Below, piece after piece: positions 1 to 8,384 of a DNA stretch of 64,000 nt. The stretch spans positions 1 through 64,000 of the forward strand of contig JAURJT010000045.1 of assembly GCA_030832095.1 (NCBI GenBank), written 5' to 3'. The position numbers and the translations under genes were made by a program. Origin of the DNA: Gammaproteobacteria bacterium (GTDB lineage: Bacteria > Pseudomonadota > Gammaproteobacteria > Burkholderiales > Burkholderiaceae_B). Below the pieces are notes generated by a model, which did not search any database, was not told the origin of the DNA, and was given only the letters and a program-made list of their open reading frames with translations. How positions within the stretch are numbered: position 1 is the stretch's first letter; each line of letters starts with the position of its first letter.

Positions 1-71
1 AGTCTTTCCATGCGACCTCGCCTTGCAGATCAGGACTGGCTAGGAGACAGCATAGTTAGCCCTGATTAGGT

Positions 72-1319
72 TCAATGCGCTGGCTCAGTTGAATTTAACA
101 AATCATTCGTGAGCGCAGCGCCTTGCTCTTGCATGACTTTTTTAATGTCGCGTGATTGTTGCGTCGGGGTTCGAGCTTCGAAAGGCTTGTGTTGCCCCTC
201 TAGATAAGCGCCCAGTCCGCGCGCGCGATCGACCACTCCTTTGCCAAAGCGCAGCGACAGGGTTTCGAAGGCGCTGAGGGCTTGATCAATGTTGTCCGGT
301 TGAGTCGCCAAGGCCTGGGCCAACGTTTGCGCGTCAATGGCTGCTTTTGTGATTCCGCCACCCACATGGGGTCTGGCAATAAAAGCGGCATCGCCGATTA
401 ACGCTACCCGCCCAAATACGAGGCGCTCTGATTCAAGATCGTTGATAGCTTGAAAAAACGGCTGAGGCACCTGACAAACAATGCGTGCAAGTTGAGGTGC
501 CAAAAGTTTTTTTGCTGCGGCTTTAATCCCTAGCGACAGTTCTGTACGAATCAAGGGTGGTGCAATCGCGCTGCCGTGGCAAACACCATACTCGTCGGTG
601 CAAAGATCTTTTAACTCATCTTCAGAGGCGGGGCGATACCAGACAAAGTTGTAGGAGCGTTTTCCGCGAATATTTTCATTCGTACGTCCCAAAACTGGGT
701 AAGCTAAAAATTGTTCGCCCTCGGGAAACCCAAAAGCGTAATTTTCAAAAATTTGCGCATGATCTTCAGCAGAAAAATCATTTTCATCTACCATGCCGCG
801 CCAGGCGACATAGCCCGCATAGCTCGGTTCGATCTCTGGGGCATAGTGTTGGCGAACCGTCGAGCGCAGTCCATCTGCACCCACTAACAAGTCACCCGTT
901 TCATGACTGCCGTCACTAAAGATAGCAGTCACGCGATTGCCAGCTTGTTTGATATCAATAAGCTGTTTGCCTGAATGATACTCATGGGCAGCAATCAGAT
1001 CTTTTAAGGCGTTATAGATCGTTGCCCACGCACTCATCGTATGCAGTTTTTCTACCTCGTGCACGACCTCGCCAGACGGCCCAAAACACAGACGTCTTTT
1101 TAGCGGGATGCATTTTGCCTCGAGGTCTTGAATACCCAAGCTAGCCATGATGTCAAAGAGTTGGCGATAGGTACCAATGCCTGCACCTCGGCTCGCCAGG
1201 TCCCCTTGGGTACGTTCGTAAATTGAAATCTGCCACCCTTGCTTGCGCAATAAATTTGCCGCGAACAATCCCGCTAATGAGCCACCAATAATCAATGCGC
1301 GTTTGCTGCCTGGTGTCAC
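72..1319 (-). CDS. FAD-dependent aromatic/heteroaromatic hydroxylase (2,6-dihydroxypyridine 3-monooxygenase-like)
   Basis: A 415-residue class A flavoprotein monooxygenase. The N-terminus holds the FAD Rossmann loop (GGSLAG, about residues 12-17) followed by an acidic strand end (YER). The second FAD motif reads GADGLRST near residue 147, and the third is GDAAF near residue 310, as in PHBH-fold hydroxylases. The GGSLAGL start resembles 2,6-dihydroxypyridine and 6-hydroxynicotinate hydroxylases more than salicylate hydroxylases. It would use NAD(P)H and O2 to hydroxylate an aromatic or pyridine-type acid in the cytoplasm. The start lies 2 bases after the stop of the upstream Bug receptor gene, with a VOC protein gene before that, so the three form one minus-strand catabolic operon. 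The exact substrate cannot be read from sequence. Confidence 0.85.
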   Translation of the reverse strand: MTPGSKRALIIGGSLAGLFAANLLRKQGWQISIYERTQGDLASRGAGIGTYRQLFDIMASLGIQDLEAKCIPLKRRLCFGPSGEVVHEVEKLHTMSAWATIYNALKDLIAAHEYHSGKQLIDIKQAGNRVTAIFSDGSHETGDLLVGADGLRSTVRQHYAPEIEPSYAGYVAWRGMVDENDFSAEDHAQIFENYAFGFPEGEQFLAYPVLGRTNENIRGKRSYNFVWYRPASEDELKDLCTDEYGVCHGSAIAPPLIRTELSLGIKAAAKKLLAPQLARIVCQVPQPFFQAINDLESERLVFGRVALIGDAAFIARPHVGGGITKAAIDAQTLAQALATQPDNIDQALSAFETLSLRFGKGVVDRARGLGAYLEGQHKPFEARTPTQQSRDIKKVMQEQGAALTNDLLNSTEPAH

Positions 1320-1321
1320 GA

Positions 1322-2329
1322 TCAGCCTCCTAGATTTTCAAGGCCAAGTTTTTTGACGAGTGCGCGCCACTTTTCAACATCTTCTTTGAGTATGTCGGCA
1401 AACTCTTTTGGGGTATTACCCACTGTCCGCGTTCCGGTCGAGTTTGCTTGATCTTGCAATGTTTTTGAAGCTAATGTTTTGACGACCTCATCGCGCAGTT
1501 TTTGAACAATCGCTGGAGGTGTACCAGCCGGTGCCAGCAAGGCATACCAAGACCCAGCTAAAACTTTGGGCAAGCCGAGCTCGGCAAAGGTCGGCACATC
1601 GGGTGCGGCGGGTGACCGCTTTGCATCTGCTAGTGCGAGGGGAATGAGGCGACCAGCCCGGATATGAGGCAGATCTAAAGACAGTGAATCGAACATGACC
1701 ATGACGTTGCCTGCCATCACATCTTGAATCGCTTGGGCACTGCCTTGGTAGGGAACATGCGTCATTTTGATACCCGCTTCTGAGCTGAAGAGTTCAGCGG
1801 CGAGGTGGGCAGAGCTGCCGATGCCAAAAGACGCATAGGTCACACTACCCGGATCTTTTTTTGAACGCTCGATGACGTCTTTCAAGCTCTTGATGTTTGA
1901 TTTGGGCGCCGCCGTCATTAAAAACGCCGCTTCAGCAACAATGGTGACTGGCGCAAAGTCTTTAATGGGGTCATATGGCAGATTTGTTTTAAGCGCAGCG
2001 TTCATCGCGAGCGAGCCTGTTGTACCCGCCATGATGGTGTAGCCGTCTGGAAGCGATCGTGCACCGAAGGTTGTGCCGATGGCGCCATTTGCACCAGCCT
2101 TGTTTTCAACCACAAAACTTTGGCCCAGCTGTTGTGTGAGTAAATTTGCGATCGGTCTAATCCAAATGTCGAGCCCCCCACCCGCGAGGTAGGGGCTGAT
2201 GATTCTGACTGGACGCTCAGGCCACTCTGCTGCAAAACCTTGGGCGACGGTTGTGCTCAGTAATAGCGTCGCAAATAGGCAGCTAAACGTTGTCTTGAGC
2301 TGATCTCGCATAATTGTTATTTTTTTCAA
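1322..2329 (-). CDS. Bug-family tripartite tricarboxylate transporter receptor
   Basis: A 335-residue periplasmic solute receptor of the Bug/TctC family. A hydrophobic signal peptide ending near AAE is followed by the family's first strand and ligand loop (ISPYLAGGGLDIW, with the conserved Asp) and by LPDGYT near residue 105. Bug receptors bind carboxylates and deliver them to a TctA/TctB permease; no such permease lies in this window. The chosen TTG start has GAGAG upstream. An ATG at 2311 would shorten the signal sequence by six residues and has no evident ribosome site. It is sandwiched between a VOC gene and an FAD hydroxylase gene, so it probably captures the aromatic or heterocyclic acid that those enzymes degrade (inference). 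Confidence 0.9.
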   Translation of the reverse strand: MKKITIMRDQLKTTFSCLFATLLLSTTVAQGFAAEWPERPVRIISPYLAGGGLDIWIRPIANLLTQQLGQSFVVENKAGANGAIGTTFGARSLPDGYTIMAGTTGSLAMNAALKTNLPYDPIKDFAPVTIVAEAAFLMTAAPKSNIKSLKDVIERSKKDPGSVTYASFGIGSSAHLAAELFSSEAGIKMTHVPYQGSAQAIQDVMAGNVMVMFDSLSLDLPHIRAGRLIPLALADAKRSPAAPDVPTFAELGLPKVLAGSWYALLAPAGTPPAIVQKLRDEVVKTLASKTLQDQANSTGTRTVGNTPKEFADILKEDVEKWRALVKKLGLENLGG

Positions 2330-2389
2330 GATTGTCTCTCATTCATTATTATGGTTTTGAAGGCCTTGCTTTTTGTACTTTATAAAAGA

Positions 2390-3268
2390 CTAAGGCAAGG
2401 TCCAAACGTAAGCCTCTTGCCCGGGTACAAAGTTTCGAATATTTTGTTCGGCATTTCGATTGATCAGAGGGCGGGCATACAGGGGGTGCATCAGGCTGCG
2501 AATTTCGTGTTCGATGTGATGCAACACTTTGCCACTCTCAAGGTCGATCACATCTTTAAAACGATATTGATGCACGCTATCTTCGAGTGAGACTAAGTTG
2601 CGAGCCTTTAGCCGTTGATAGGGACCTGAAAAATCCGCAATATAAATCTGTACATGATGATTGTCGTATGGGCGCTTGTCGGTACTATCGGCTTCGCGAT
2701 AAATTAAAGCCTGGCTGGGCCCAACTGATACGCGCGCGTAGACGCCTGCTTGATCTTTGCCCGTCACAGCCTTGGCGCTCATGATTTCGCGATAAAAGTG
2801 TGCAATCGGCTTGGCACTGCCGTGATCTACAAGCATTTCAATGCAAGGCATGCCAAGACTGATCGGGCCAAACTCTGGGGCAGGTTCGTAGCACTTTAAG
2901 CGATTGCCCCACGGGCAGGTCACCATGACATGGTCTGCGTGCTCCTCAACGCTGAATGCAGTGCCTGTTAACAAGTCTTGCACCGAGGCAAGACGTTCAA
3001 GCAGGGCCGAACGGCTTGGCGTCACAATCACAATATTGCCGCGTAGCACCATGGGCTTGCCAGTCGGCAGATGGAATTGGTTACGGCCTAAGTTCATCCA
3101 CATATTTGTGATGCCAGTCATCAAATAAGGGTCACGGGTAAAGCCCATCCCCATCGCGTAAAAAATGGTGGCAAGGGCTTGATCCGGAATCGCTAGATTG
3201 ACATGCTCTAACGCAACAATATTGCCGAGGTCGCCCTCAGAACGATTAAACGCGGTGGCGCTTTGCAT
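2390..3268 (-). CDS. Two-domain VOC (glyoxalase/bleomycin-resistance/extradiol dioxygenase) superfamily protein
   Basis: About 292 residues carrying two VOC-type beta-alpha-beta-beta-beta modules. The first begins at HVNLAIPDQALATIFY near the N-terminus and the second at GMPCIEMLV around residue 140. His and Glu residues in positions suited to metal binding occur in the first (HVNLAIP) and second (HHVQIYIAD) modules. The start at 3268 is chosen because AGGAGA sits 5 bases upstream of this ATG; an in-frame start 30 bases upstream lacks this. It is the first gene of a minus-strand operon with a Bug receptor and an FAD hydroxylase, so a ring-cleavage, isomerase or lyase role in the same pathway is plausible. 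No specific activity can be assigned. Confidence 0.75.
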   Translation of the reverse strand: MQSATAFNRSEGDLGNIVALEHVNLAIPDQALATIFYAMGMGFTRDPYLMTGITNMWMNLGRNQFHLPTGKPMVLRGNIVIVTPSRSALLERLASVQDLLTGTAFSVEEHADHVMVTCPWGNRLKCYEPAPEFGPISLGMPCIEMLVDHGSAKPIAHFYREIMSAKAVTGKDQAGVYARVSVGPSQALIYREADSTDKRPYDNHHVQIYIADFSGPYQRLKARNLVSLEDSVHQYRFKDVIDLESGKVLHHIEHEIRSLMHPLYARPLINRNAEQNIRNFVPGQEAYVWTLP

Positions 3269-3337
3269 GTTGTCTCCTGTGGCCGTGTTGCGGCGCAAAT
3301 TTTATTGTTGGCTTTACTCGATGCTGATTACTGTGTA

Positions 3338-3347
3338 ACACATGTGT
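3338..3347. promoter_or_regulatory. 10-bp palindrome in divergent promoter region
   Basis: A perfect palindrome (ACACATGTGT) sits in the 213-bp gap between the divergent VOC-led operon and the downstream Bug gene. It is a candidate operator for a dimeric regulator, but a palindrome of this size can occur by chance. Confidence 0.25.
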
Positions 3348-3481
3348 ACCCGACATAAAAGTAGTTCATGCTGCACTGCACAGATTAACGAGTGGTCAAT
3401 GCTTCCGCTAATATAGCTATAACGAATGCTACGGTCTGCTCGAGTTGGCACACATCATGATCGGCACTTAGGGACAATATC

Positions 3482-4456
3482 TTGAACGTTCATTACAAAA
3501 AATCGTTTGTAGGTGTATGGTTTTGGTTGGTAAATGCTGGGTTTACCTGCGCCCTAGCGGCTGAGTTTCCCACAGCACCAATTACCATCGTTGTGCCGTT
3601 TGCCGCAGGCAGCGGCACGGATCAAACAGCGCGAGCGATGGCACAGTCGATGGCAGAAGAGTTCGGTACGACCGCTGTGATTGAAAATCGTGGCGGTGCA
3701 AATGGTATGTTGGCCGCGCAGTTTGTCGCGCAGGCTAAACCGAACGGTTACACGCTATTACTGACGACCAATACTACCCAGGTTGCGAATCAACATCTTT
3801 ATAAAAAGTTGCCTTACGATCCTGTCAAAGATTTTCAACCGATCGGTTTGATTGGTCGAGGCAGTATGTTTTTGGTGGTCAATGCTACAAGTCAAATTAA
3901 AACGGTCGACGATCTGATTAAAGTGGCTCGTGCTAAGCCAGGAAAGCTGAATTTCGGGAGCGGTAGCTCGTCGAGTCTTGTCGGCTCAGAGCTGCTTAAG
4001 CAGATGGCCAAAATTGATGTCACTTCGGTTCCCTACAAAAGTAACCCTCAGGCAGTCAATGATTTGATGGGCGGCCAAATTGAATACATGTTTTTAGATA
4101 GTTCGACTGCCTTGCCGCTGATCCGCGCAGGACGCTTGCACCCTTTAGCTGTCAGTGCTGCGACGCGCTCCAAGGCTGCACAGATGGTGCCGACAGTTGC
4201 CGAATCGGGATTGCCGGGGTTTGAGGTGACCTACTGGAATGCGGTGTATGCACCGGCTGGTGTCGCGCCAGATATCGTTGATAAGTTAGCGAAGCTGATT
4301 GCGGCGGCTGCCTTGTCAAAACGTATGGTGTTACGCCAAGAGTCTTTAGGTAGCGAAGCGATCACGAGTACACCGAGCGAACTGGCTGAATATCAAGCCA
4401 GCGAGGTGCGCACCTGGGGGCGTATCATCCGAGCGGCCGGTATTGAGCCCGAGTAG
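3482..4456 (+). CDS. Bug-family tripartite tricarboxylate transporter receptor
   Basis: A 324-residue receptor starting at TTG. The signal peptide ends near ALAAE; then come the ligand loop VPFAAGSGTDQTAR and KPNGYT, where Asn replaces the usual Asp of APDGYT. The C-terminus keeps the typical tail (TWGRIIRAAGIEPE). It lies 30 bases upstream of a CaiB/BaiF CoA-transferase gene on the same strand, forming an acid uptake plus CoA-activation pair. It is divergent from the VOC/Bug/hydroxylase operon. There is no canonical Shine-Dalgarno sequence before the TTG, so the exact start is uncertain. Confidence 0.88.
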   Translation: MNVHYKKSFVGVWFWLVNAGFTCALAAEFPTAPITIVVPFAAGSGTDQTARAMAQSMAEEFGTTAVIENRGGANGMLAAQFVAQAKPNGYTLLLTTNTTQVANQHLYKKLPYDPVKDFQPIGLIGRGSMFLVVNATSQIKTVDDLIKVARAKPGKLNFGSGSSSSLVGSELLKQMAKIDVTSVPYKSNPQAVNDLMGGQIEYMFLDSSTALPLIRAGRLHPLAVSAATRSKAAQMVPTVAESGLPGFEVTYWNAVYAPAGVAPDIVDKLAKLIAAAALSKRMVLRQESLGSEAITSTPSELAEYQASEVRTWGRIIRAAGIEPE

Positions 4457-4486
4457 GTCTAGCAGGCATCATCAATCTTTCAACCA

Positions 4487-5635
4487 TTGTCATACATGCA
4501 AAATATTCTGCAAGGCGTTACGGTTTTAGAGCTTGGTCAAGTGCTTGCCGGGCCCTTTGCTGGGGCAATTTTTGCCGATCTGGGTGCCGAGGTCATTAAG
4601 CTCGAACGGGTTGAGGGCGGTGATGATGCCCGCAACATGGGCGCAGCGTTTCGCTATGGCGATGCGCTGAATTTTCATGTGTTCAACCGAGGCAAAAAGT
4701 CAGTGGCAATTGATTTGAAACAGGCTGAAGGGATGGCCGCTTTCGAGCGTTTAGCTGCTACGGCTGATATCTTTATCCACAATATGCGCCCGGGCGTGAC
4801 GAAGGCCTTGGGCATTGATGGTGAGGCTTTATGCACGCGTCACCCGCAATTGATCTATTGCGAGATCTCTGCGTTTGGCCACACCGGTCCGATGCACTTG
4901 CAACCCGGGTACGAACCGCTCATACAGGCGTTTAGTGGATTGTCGAGCATCAATGGCGGCCCAGACGACCCGCCCATGCGTTCCGGTGCTTCTGTCTGCG
5001 ATCAGGGTACGGGCATGTGGGCGGTGATCGGTGCCTTGGCAATGCTGCAAAGGCGAGGGCACACCGGTCGCGGTGGTGTGGTAAGCACTTCACTACTTGA
5101 GACGGCACTGGGCTGGGTCGGGCAGAAGGCTGATGCCTACGTCAACCTTGGGCGTTTGCCAGATCGGCACCGCTCGGGGCACCCTGGTTTTGTGCCCTAT
5201 GAATCGTTTGAAACCAAAGATGCGCCGATTTTGATTTGTTGTGGCAACGATCGCTTGTTTGCGAAATTTGCGCAAGAGTTGGGGCACCCCGAGTGGTTAA
5301 GTGATGAACGATTTTCTAGTAATCGAAATCGCCTGGCTAACAAACTCGTGTTGTTAGAGCGTTTGATTCCTTTGCTGCGTGCACAAACTCGCTCAGAGTG
5401 GGTCGCGCGTTTCAATGCGGCAGGCGTGCCTTGCGCACCAGTCAATGCGGTGCCCGAAGCACTCGAAGACTCTCAGGTGCAGGCGCTTCAGATGCAGAGC
5501 TTGGTGCCAGGCGAGGATTTTGTTTTGACGGCGCTACCAATTTCTTTTGATGGGCAGCGCCCTGCCCATCGCTCGGTCGCCCCGAGGCTTGGGCAGCACA
5601 ATAAAGAATTCGAAGTGCCAGAAAAAGGTCTCTAG
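4487..5635 (+). CDS. CaiB/BaiF family (class III) CoA-transferase
   Basis: A 382-residue formyl-CoA-transferase-type enzyme. It shows the family N-terminal signature (LELGQVLAGPFAGAIFADLG, then VIKLE), the central YCEISAFG, and CDQGTG around residue 170, where the Asp matches the covalent-intermediate aspartate of this family. It would transfer CoA between carboxylic acids in the cytoplasm without ATP. TTG at 4487 and ATG at 4496 are both possible starts. The preceding gene is a Bug receptor, so the likely role is activation of the imported acid. The last 4 bases overlap the end of the convergent queD gene. Confidence 0.9.
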   Translation: MSYMQNILQGVTVLELGQVLAGPFAGAIFADLGAEVIKLERVEGGDDARNMGAAFRYGDALNFHVFNRGKKSVAIDLKQAEGMAAFERLAATADIFIHNMRPGVTKALGIDGEALCTRHPQLIYCEISAFGHTGPMHLQPGYEPLIQAFSGLSSINGGPDDPPMRSGASVCDQGTGMWAVIGALAMLQRRGHTGRGGVVSTSLLETALGWVGQKADAYVNLGRLPDRHRSGHPGFVPYESFETKDAPILICCGNDRLFAKFAQELGHPEWLSDERFSSNRNRLANKLVLLERLIPLLRAQTRSEWVARFNAAGVPCAPVNAVPEALEDSQVQALQMQSLVPGEDFVLTALPISFDGQRPAHRSVAPRLGQHNKEFEVPEKGL

Positions 5636-6021
5636 GCGCTGAGGCGCAATGTGCACTTGTCGCCGCTTGCACGCCGTTCAATCGTGACGCAGCTTAGGTT
5701 TGGCACCGCGCCGATGAGTTGACGTTTGATGAACAGGCACAGGTTCTCAAGCGTGGCAGGCCCTAAATCAGCGATGTCGTCTAAAAACTGATGGTCTAGC
5801 AGAGCGCGAACCCGTTCAATTTCGAGACGAAGATAGGCCAAGTCGAGCACCATGCCCGACGTTAGGTCGGGTTTGCCCGTCAGGGTGATTTCGGCCTCAT
5901 AGGTATGGCCGTGGATTTGACGGCTACCGTATGCGTCGATCGTACGACTTAACGTATGCGCAGCTTCAAAATAGAATCTTTGTGAGAGCTCGAAGTGATC
6001 GGTGTTGTTGTGTTGCTTCAA
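5632..6021 (-). CDS. queD: 6-carboxy-5,6,7,8-tetrahydropterin synthase (QueD family)
   Basis: A 129-residue protein of the QueD/6-pyruvoyl-tetrahydropterin synthase family, which makes the second intermediate of 7-deazaguanine (queuosine) biosynthesis from 7,8-dihydroneopterin triphosphate. Zinc-binding histidines are visible in FEAAHT and IHGHTYE, and the C-terminal Glu lies in VTIERRASGD. In the E. coli enzyme the catalytic Cys lies four residues before the HGH motif; here that position is Ser (SRQIHGH). The ATG overlaps the queE stop by 4 bases, so the two are translationally coupled. The metal site and context make the assignment firm despite the Cys change. Confidence 0.9.
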   Translation of the reverse strand: MKQHNNTDHFELSQRFYFEAAHTLSRTIDAYGSRQIHGHTYEAEITLTGKPDLTSGMVLDLAYLRLEIERVRALLDHQFLDDIADLGPATLENLCLFIKRQLIGAVPNLSCVTIERRASGDKCTLRLSA

Positions 6022-6650
6022 CGGATGTCCAGAAATTTATGGGTTTGCACTGAGAGTCGCCATTCTGGGTGATCCTGACAGTACTCAATCGCTTTGAGAG
6101 TATTTTTCTTTTGAAACAAACCATCCATCGGTTGAAGCAAATAGTGGTCAAAGCCAGCGGTATCCAGTTTATCTGGCATCAATTGCGGCTGTGGGTACAC
6201 TAATTTGAGTTCATGACCGGTTTTTTGTACCCAGTCTGCACCCGCCTTGGGGCTGACGCAGATCCAGTCAATCCCGACAGGCACAGCGAGGGTGCCATTG
6301 GTTTCAAGAGCGATTTCAAAATCCTGTTGATGCAAAGCCTCAATGAGCGAGGCGTCAACTTGTAAGAGCGGTTCGCCACCGGTCAGTACAACATAGCGAT
6401 TTTTTTTCTGAGCAGGCCAAAGCGCAGCAATCGTTTCTGCGAGCTCGGTGGCGATATTAAATTTACCGCCTAGTGTCCCGTCAGTACCAATAAAATCTGT
6501 GTCGCAAAACTGACAGACGGCATTGTTGCGATCGATCTCTCTGCCTGACCAAAGGTTGCAGCCAGAAAATCTACAGAAAACAGCGGGGCGACCGGCTCTG
6601 AGGCCTTCGCCCTGCAGAGTGTAAAAAATTTCTTTAACGCTATAGGCCAT
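6018..6650 (-). CDS. queE: 7-carboxy-7-deazaguanine synthase (radical SAM)
   Basis: A 210-residue radical-SAM enzyme that converts 6-carboxytetrahydropterin to 7-carboxy-7-deazaguanine in queuosine biosynthesis. The cluster motif is the expanded form: Cys in SGCNLW, fourteen residues, then CQFC. This CX14CX2C spacing is known from the Burkholderia QueE structure. TLQGEG and the GGEPLLQ motif are also present. The frame is open further upstream to 6818, but the start at 6650 gives the canonical N-terminus (MAYSVKEIFYTLQGEG). It overlaps queD by 4 bases and lies 184 bases downstream of the efflux operon. Confidence 0.93.
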   Translation of the reverse strand: MAYSVKEIFYTLQGEGLRAGRPAVFCRFSGCNLWSGREIDRNNAVCQFCDTDFIGTDGTLGGKFNIATELAETIAALWPAQKKNRYVVLTGGEPLLQVDASLIEALHQQDFEIALETNGTLAVPVGIDWICVSPKAGADWVQKTGHELKLVYPQPQLMPDKLDTAGFDHYLLQPMDGLFQKKNTLKAIEYCQDHPEWRLSVQTHKFLDIR

Positions 6651-6833
6651 GATTGGTGTTTGTTCAAAGACTCGGCGGCAGAAAGCCTGTTCTCGACGCC
6701 AAGGCAGACCAGCCAGATTGCATTTTAGTGTGATCGACCAATAAGGGCAATTTAGGCCCAAGTGACATCCTCGAGCCTTAAGATTGCAGCTGTCGCCCAT
6801 GGCTGACGCTTGGTACACATTGCTCGTTTGTCG

Positions 6834-8384
6834 TTATTGCTCGGTGGGCTTGTTCCACCAGCCGCCGCCAAGCGCTTGAAACAGTGCCGCTGTGTTGCCC
6901 AGGCGGGCGGCCTGTATTTGAGTCGAATTTAGTAAGGCTTGTCGGTAGGTCTGTTGCGCATTAATCAGCGCAAGCCGATCCAGATACCCACTGGCGTGCT
7001 GTCTGCCACTCAGTTCATACGTTTTTTTTGCGGCAGCTGTTAAGTCGTTCACAATTGCCATTGCCTGAGCATCGGCTTTGATCGCATGCAAGGTATCCGC
7101 AACGTTTTGAAAGGCTGTGATCACCGTCAGTCGGTACTGGGCAGCCGCTTGCTTTTGTGCCTCTGTGGCTGCGTATTCGCGATGCATCAACGTGCCACCC
7201 GCAAAGATTGGCTGTGCGAGGTTCAGTGCAAGCTCAAAAAATCCACCGCTACCAGCCCAAAACATCTGGTTGAAGTTGCTTGCAGTGCCACCTAACGTAC
7301 CGCTCAAAGAGAGCTGCGGAAATCTGGTTGCACGCGCCACCCCGATCTGTGCATTGGCAGCACGAAGCAGTTGCTCGGCTGCTTGAATATCTGGTCTTTG
7401 TTCAACCAATTGCGAGGGTAGCGTAAGTGGAAGCTCATCGGGTAGCTTGAAGGATGCGAGGTCAAACGCTGGCACCTCTTGATCTTGAGTGCGGCCGGCC
7501 AGAACCTTTAACAAATCGCGATTTTGCTCAAATTGCTTCTGCAAAGGTGGAAGCAGTTGTTTGACTTGCCCTAAGGCACTCTCTTGAATTGAAAAATCAA
7601 GCTGAGACGCGTAGCCAGATTTTTGTTGTCGCTTGACCAACGCTACCGCAGTCTCGTTGGCCGCAATCATGTCTTTTGTGATTGAAATCTGCTTGCGTAG
7701 CATACCGTCTTGTACGGCCGCTGCAACAGCATTGGAGGCGAGCGTGATGTATGCCGCTTGCAATTGAAATTTTTGCGCATCTGTTTGCGCTTGTAACGAT
7801 TCAACGGCGCGACGATTCAAGCCGAAAATGTCCGGCATAAAGCCCACCGTCAATTGCGCGGTATGAAAATTAAAGACTGTCGAGCCGTTGTAGGGTGCTG
7901 TGCCGCCCTGGTTAGCGGGGGTGCCTTGATAAGCACCGATGTAGTTTCCATCACCCTGAACGCCCGGCGAGTTTCCGCCAAGGTTGCCGGGTAATTTTGT
8001 ACGCGTCGGCATATAGTTCGCTTGCACGGTCGGAAAAAAATATCCTTGCTGTGCATACACGTTTTGTTGTGCGACTTTGAGCGCTTGTTGTGCGATTTCG
8101 ATAGTCGGGCTAGCTGCAAAAGCCTGTTCGATCAGCGTGTTCAGACTAGGCGAGCGAAAGAGTGTCCACCAGTCATTGCGGATATCCGCACCCACTGCCA
8201 AGCGTTGCTCGCCACTAAGTTGACTAGCCGTAAGATTGCGAGCGACAGACATCTCTGCCGTGGTTCCGTAGCCTTTAGACTCAGGGAGGTCGGGGCGTTG
8301 ATGGTCTGGGCCGACTGCGCAGCCCGCGATCGTGGTGCAGGTAAGCGCGACGATGCAATACTTAGAGAGTCTGAGCTTAGCCAT
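6834..8384 (-). CDS. RND efflux outer-membrane lipoprotein (NodT/OprM-type, CzcC-like)
   Basis: About 516 residues. The N-terminus is a lipoprotein signal with lipobox TIAGC followed by AVGPDHQRPDLP, the hallmark of NodT-type outer-membrane factors. Long coiled-coil repeats follow (two TolC-like halves around residues 60-290 and 290-510). It would form the trimeric outer-membrane exit duct for the RND pump. ATG 8384 overlaps the pump gene's stop by 8 bases (ATGGCTAA), consistent with coupled translation; an alternative ATG at 8408 would add eight residues. It is the third gene of the adaptor-pump-duct operon. Confidence 0.92.
   Translation of the reverse strand: MAKLRLSKYCIVALTCTTIAGCAVGPDHQRPDLPESKGYGTTAEMSVARNLTASQLSGEQRLAVGADIRNDWWTLFRSPSLNTLIEQAFAASPTIEIAQQALKVAQQNVYAQQGYFFPTVQANYMPTRTKLPGNLGGNSPGVQGDGNYIGAYQGTPANQGGTAPYNGSTVFNFHTAQLTVGFMPDIFGLNRRAVESLQAQTDAQKFQLQAAYITLASNAVAAAVQDGMLRKQISITKDMIAANETAVALVKRQQKSGYASQLDFSIQESALGQVKQLLPPLQKQFEQNRDLLKVLAGRTQDQEVPAFDLASFKLPDELPLTLPSQLVEQRPDIQAAEQLLRAANAQIGVARATRFPQLSLSGTLGGTASNFNQMFWAGSGGFFELALNLAQPIFAGGTLMHREYAATEAQKQAAAQYRLTVITAFQNVADTLHAIKADAQAMAIVNDLTAAAKKTYELSGRQHASGYLDRLALINAQQTYRQALLNSTQIQAARLGNTAALFQALGGGWWNKPTEQ

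Noticed and set aside
1..71. Possible start of a minus-strand gene at the left edge (ATG at 9-11 after GCGAGG)
   Set aside because: Only three codons are visible, which is too little to support a gene.
6651..6818. N-terminal extension of QueE
   Set aside because: The extension has no family similarity, and the start at 6650 gives the canonical enzyme N-terminus.
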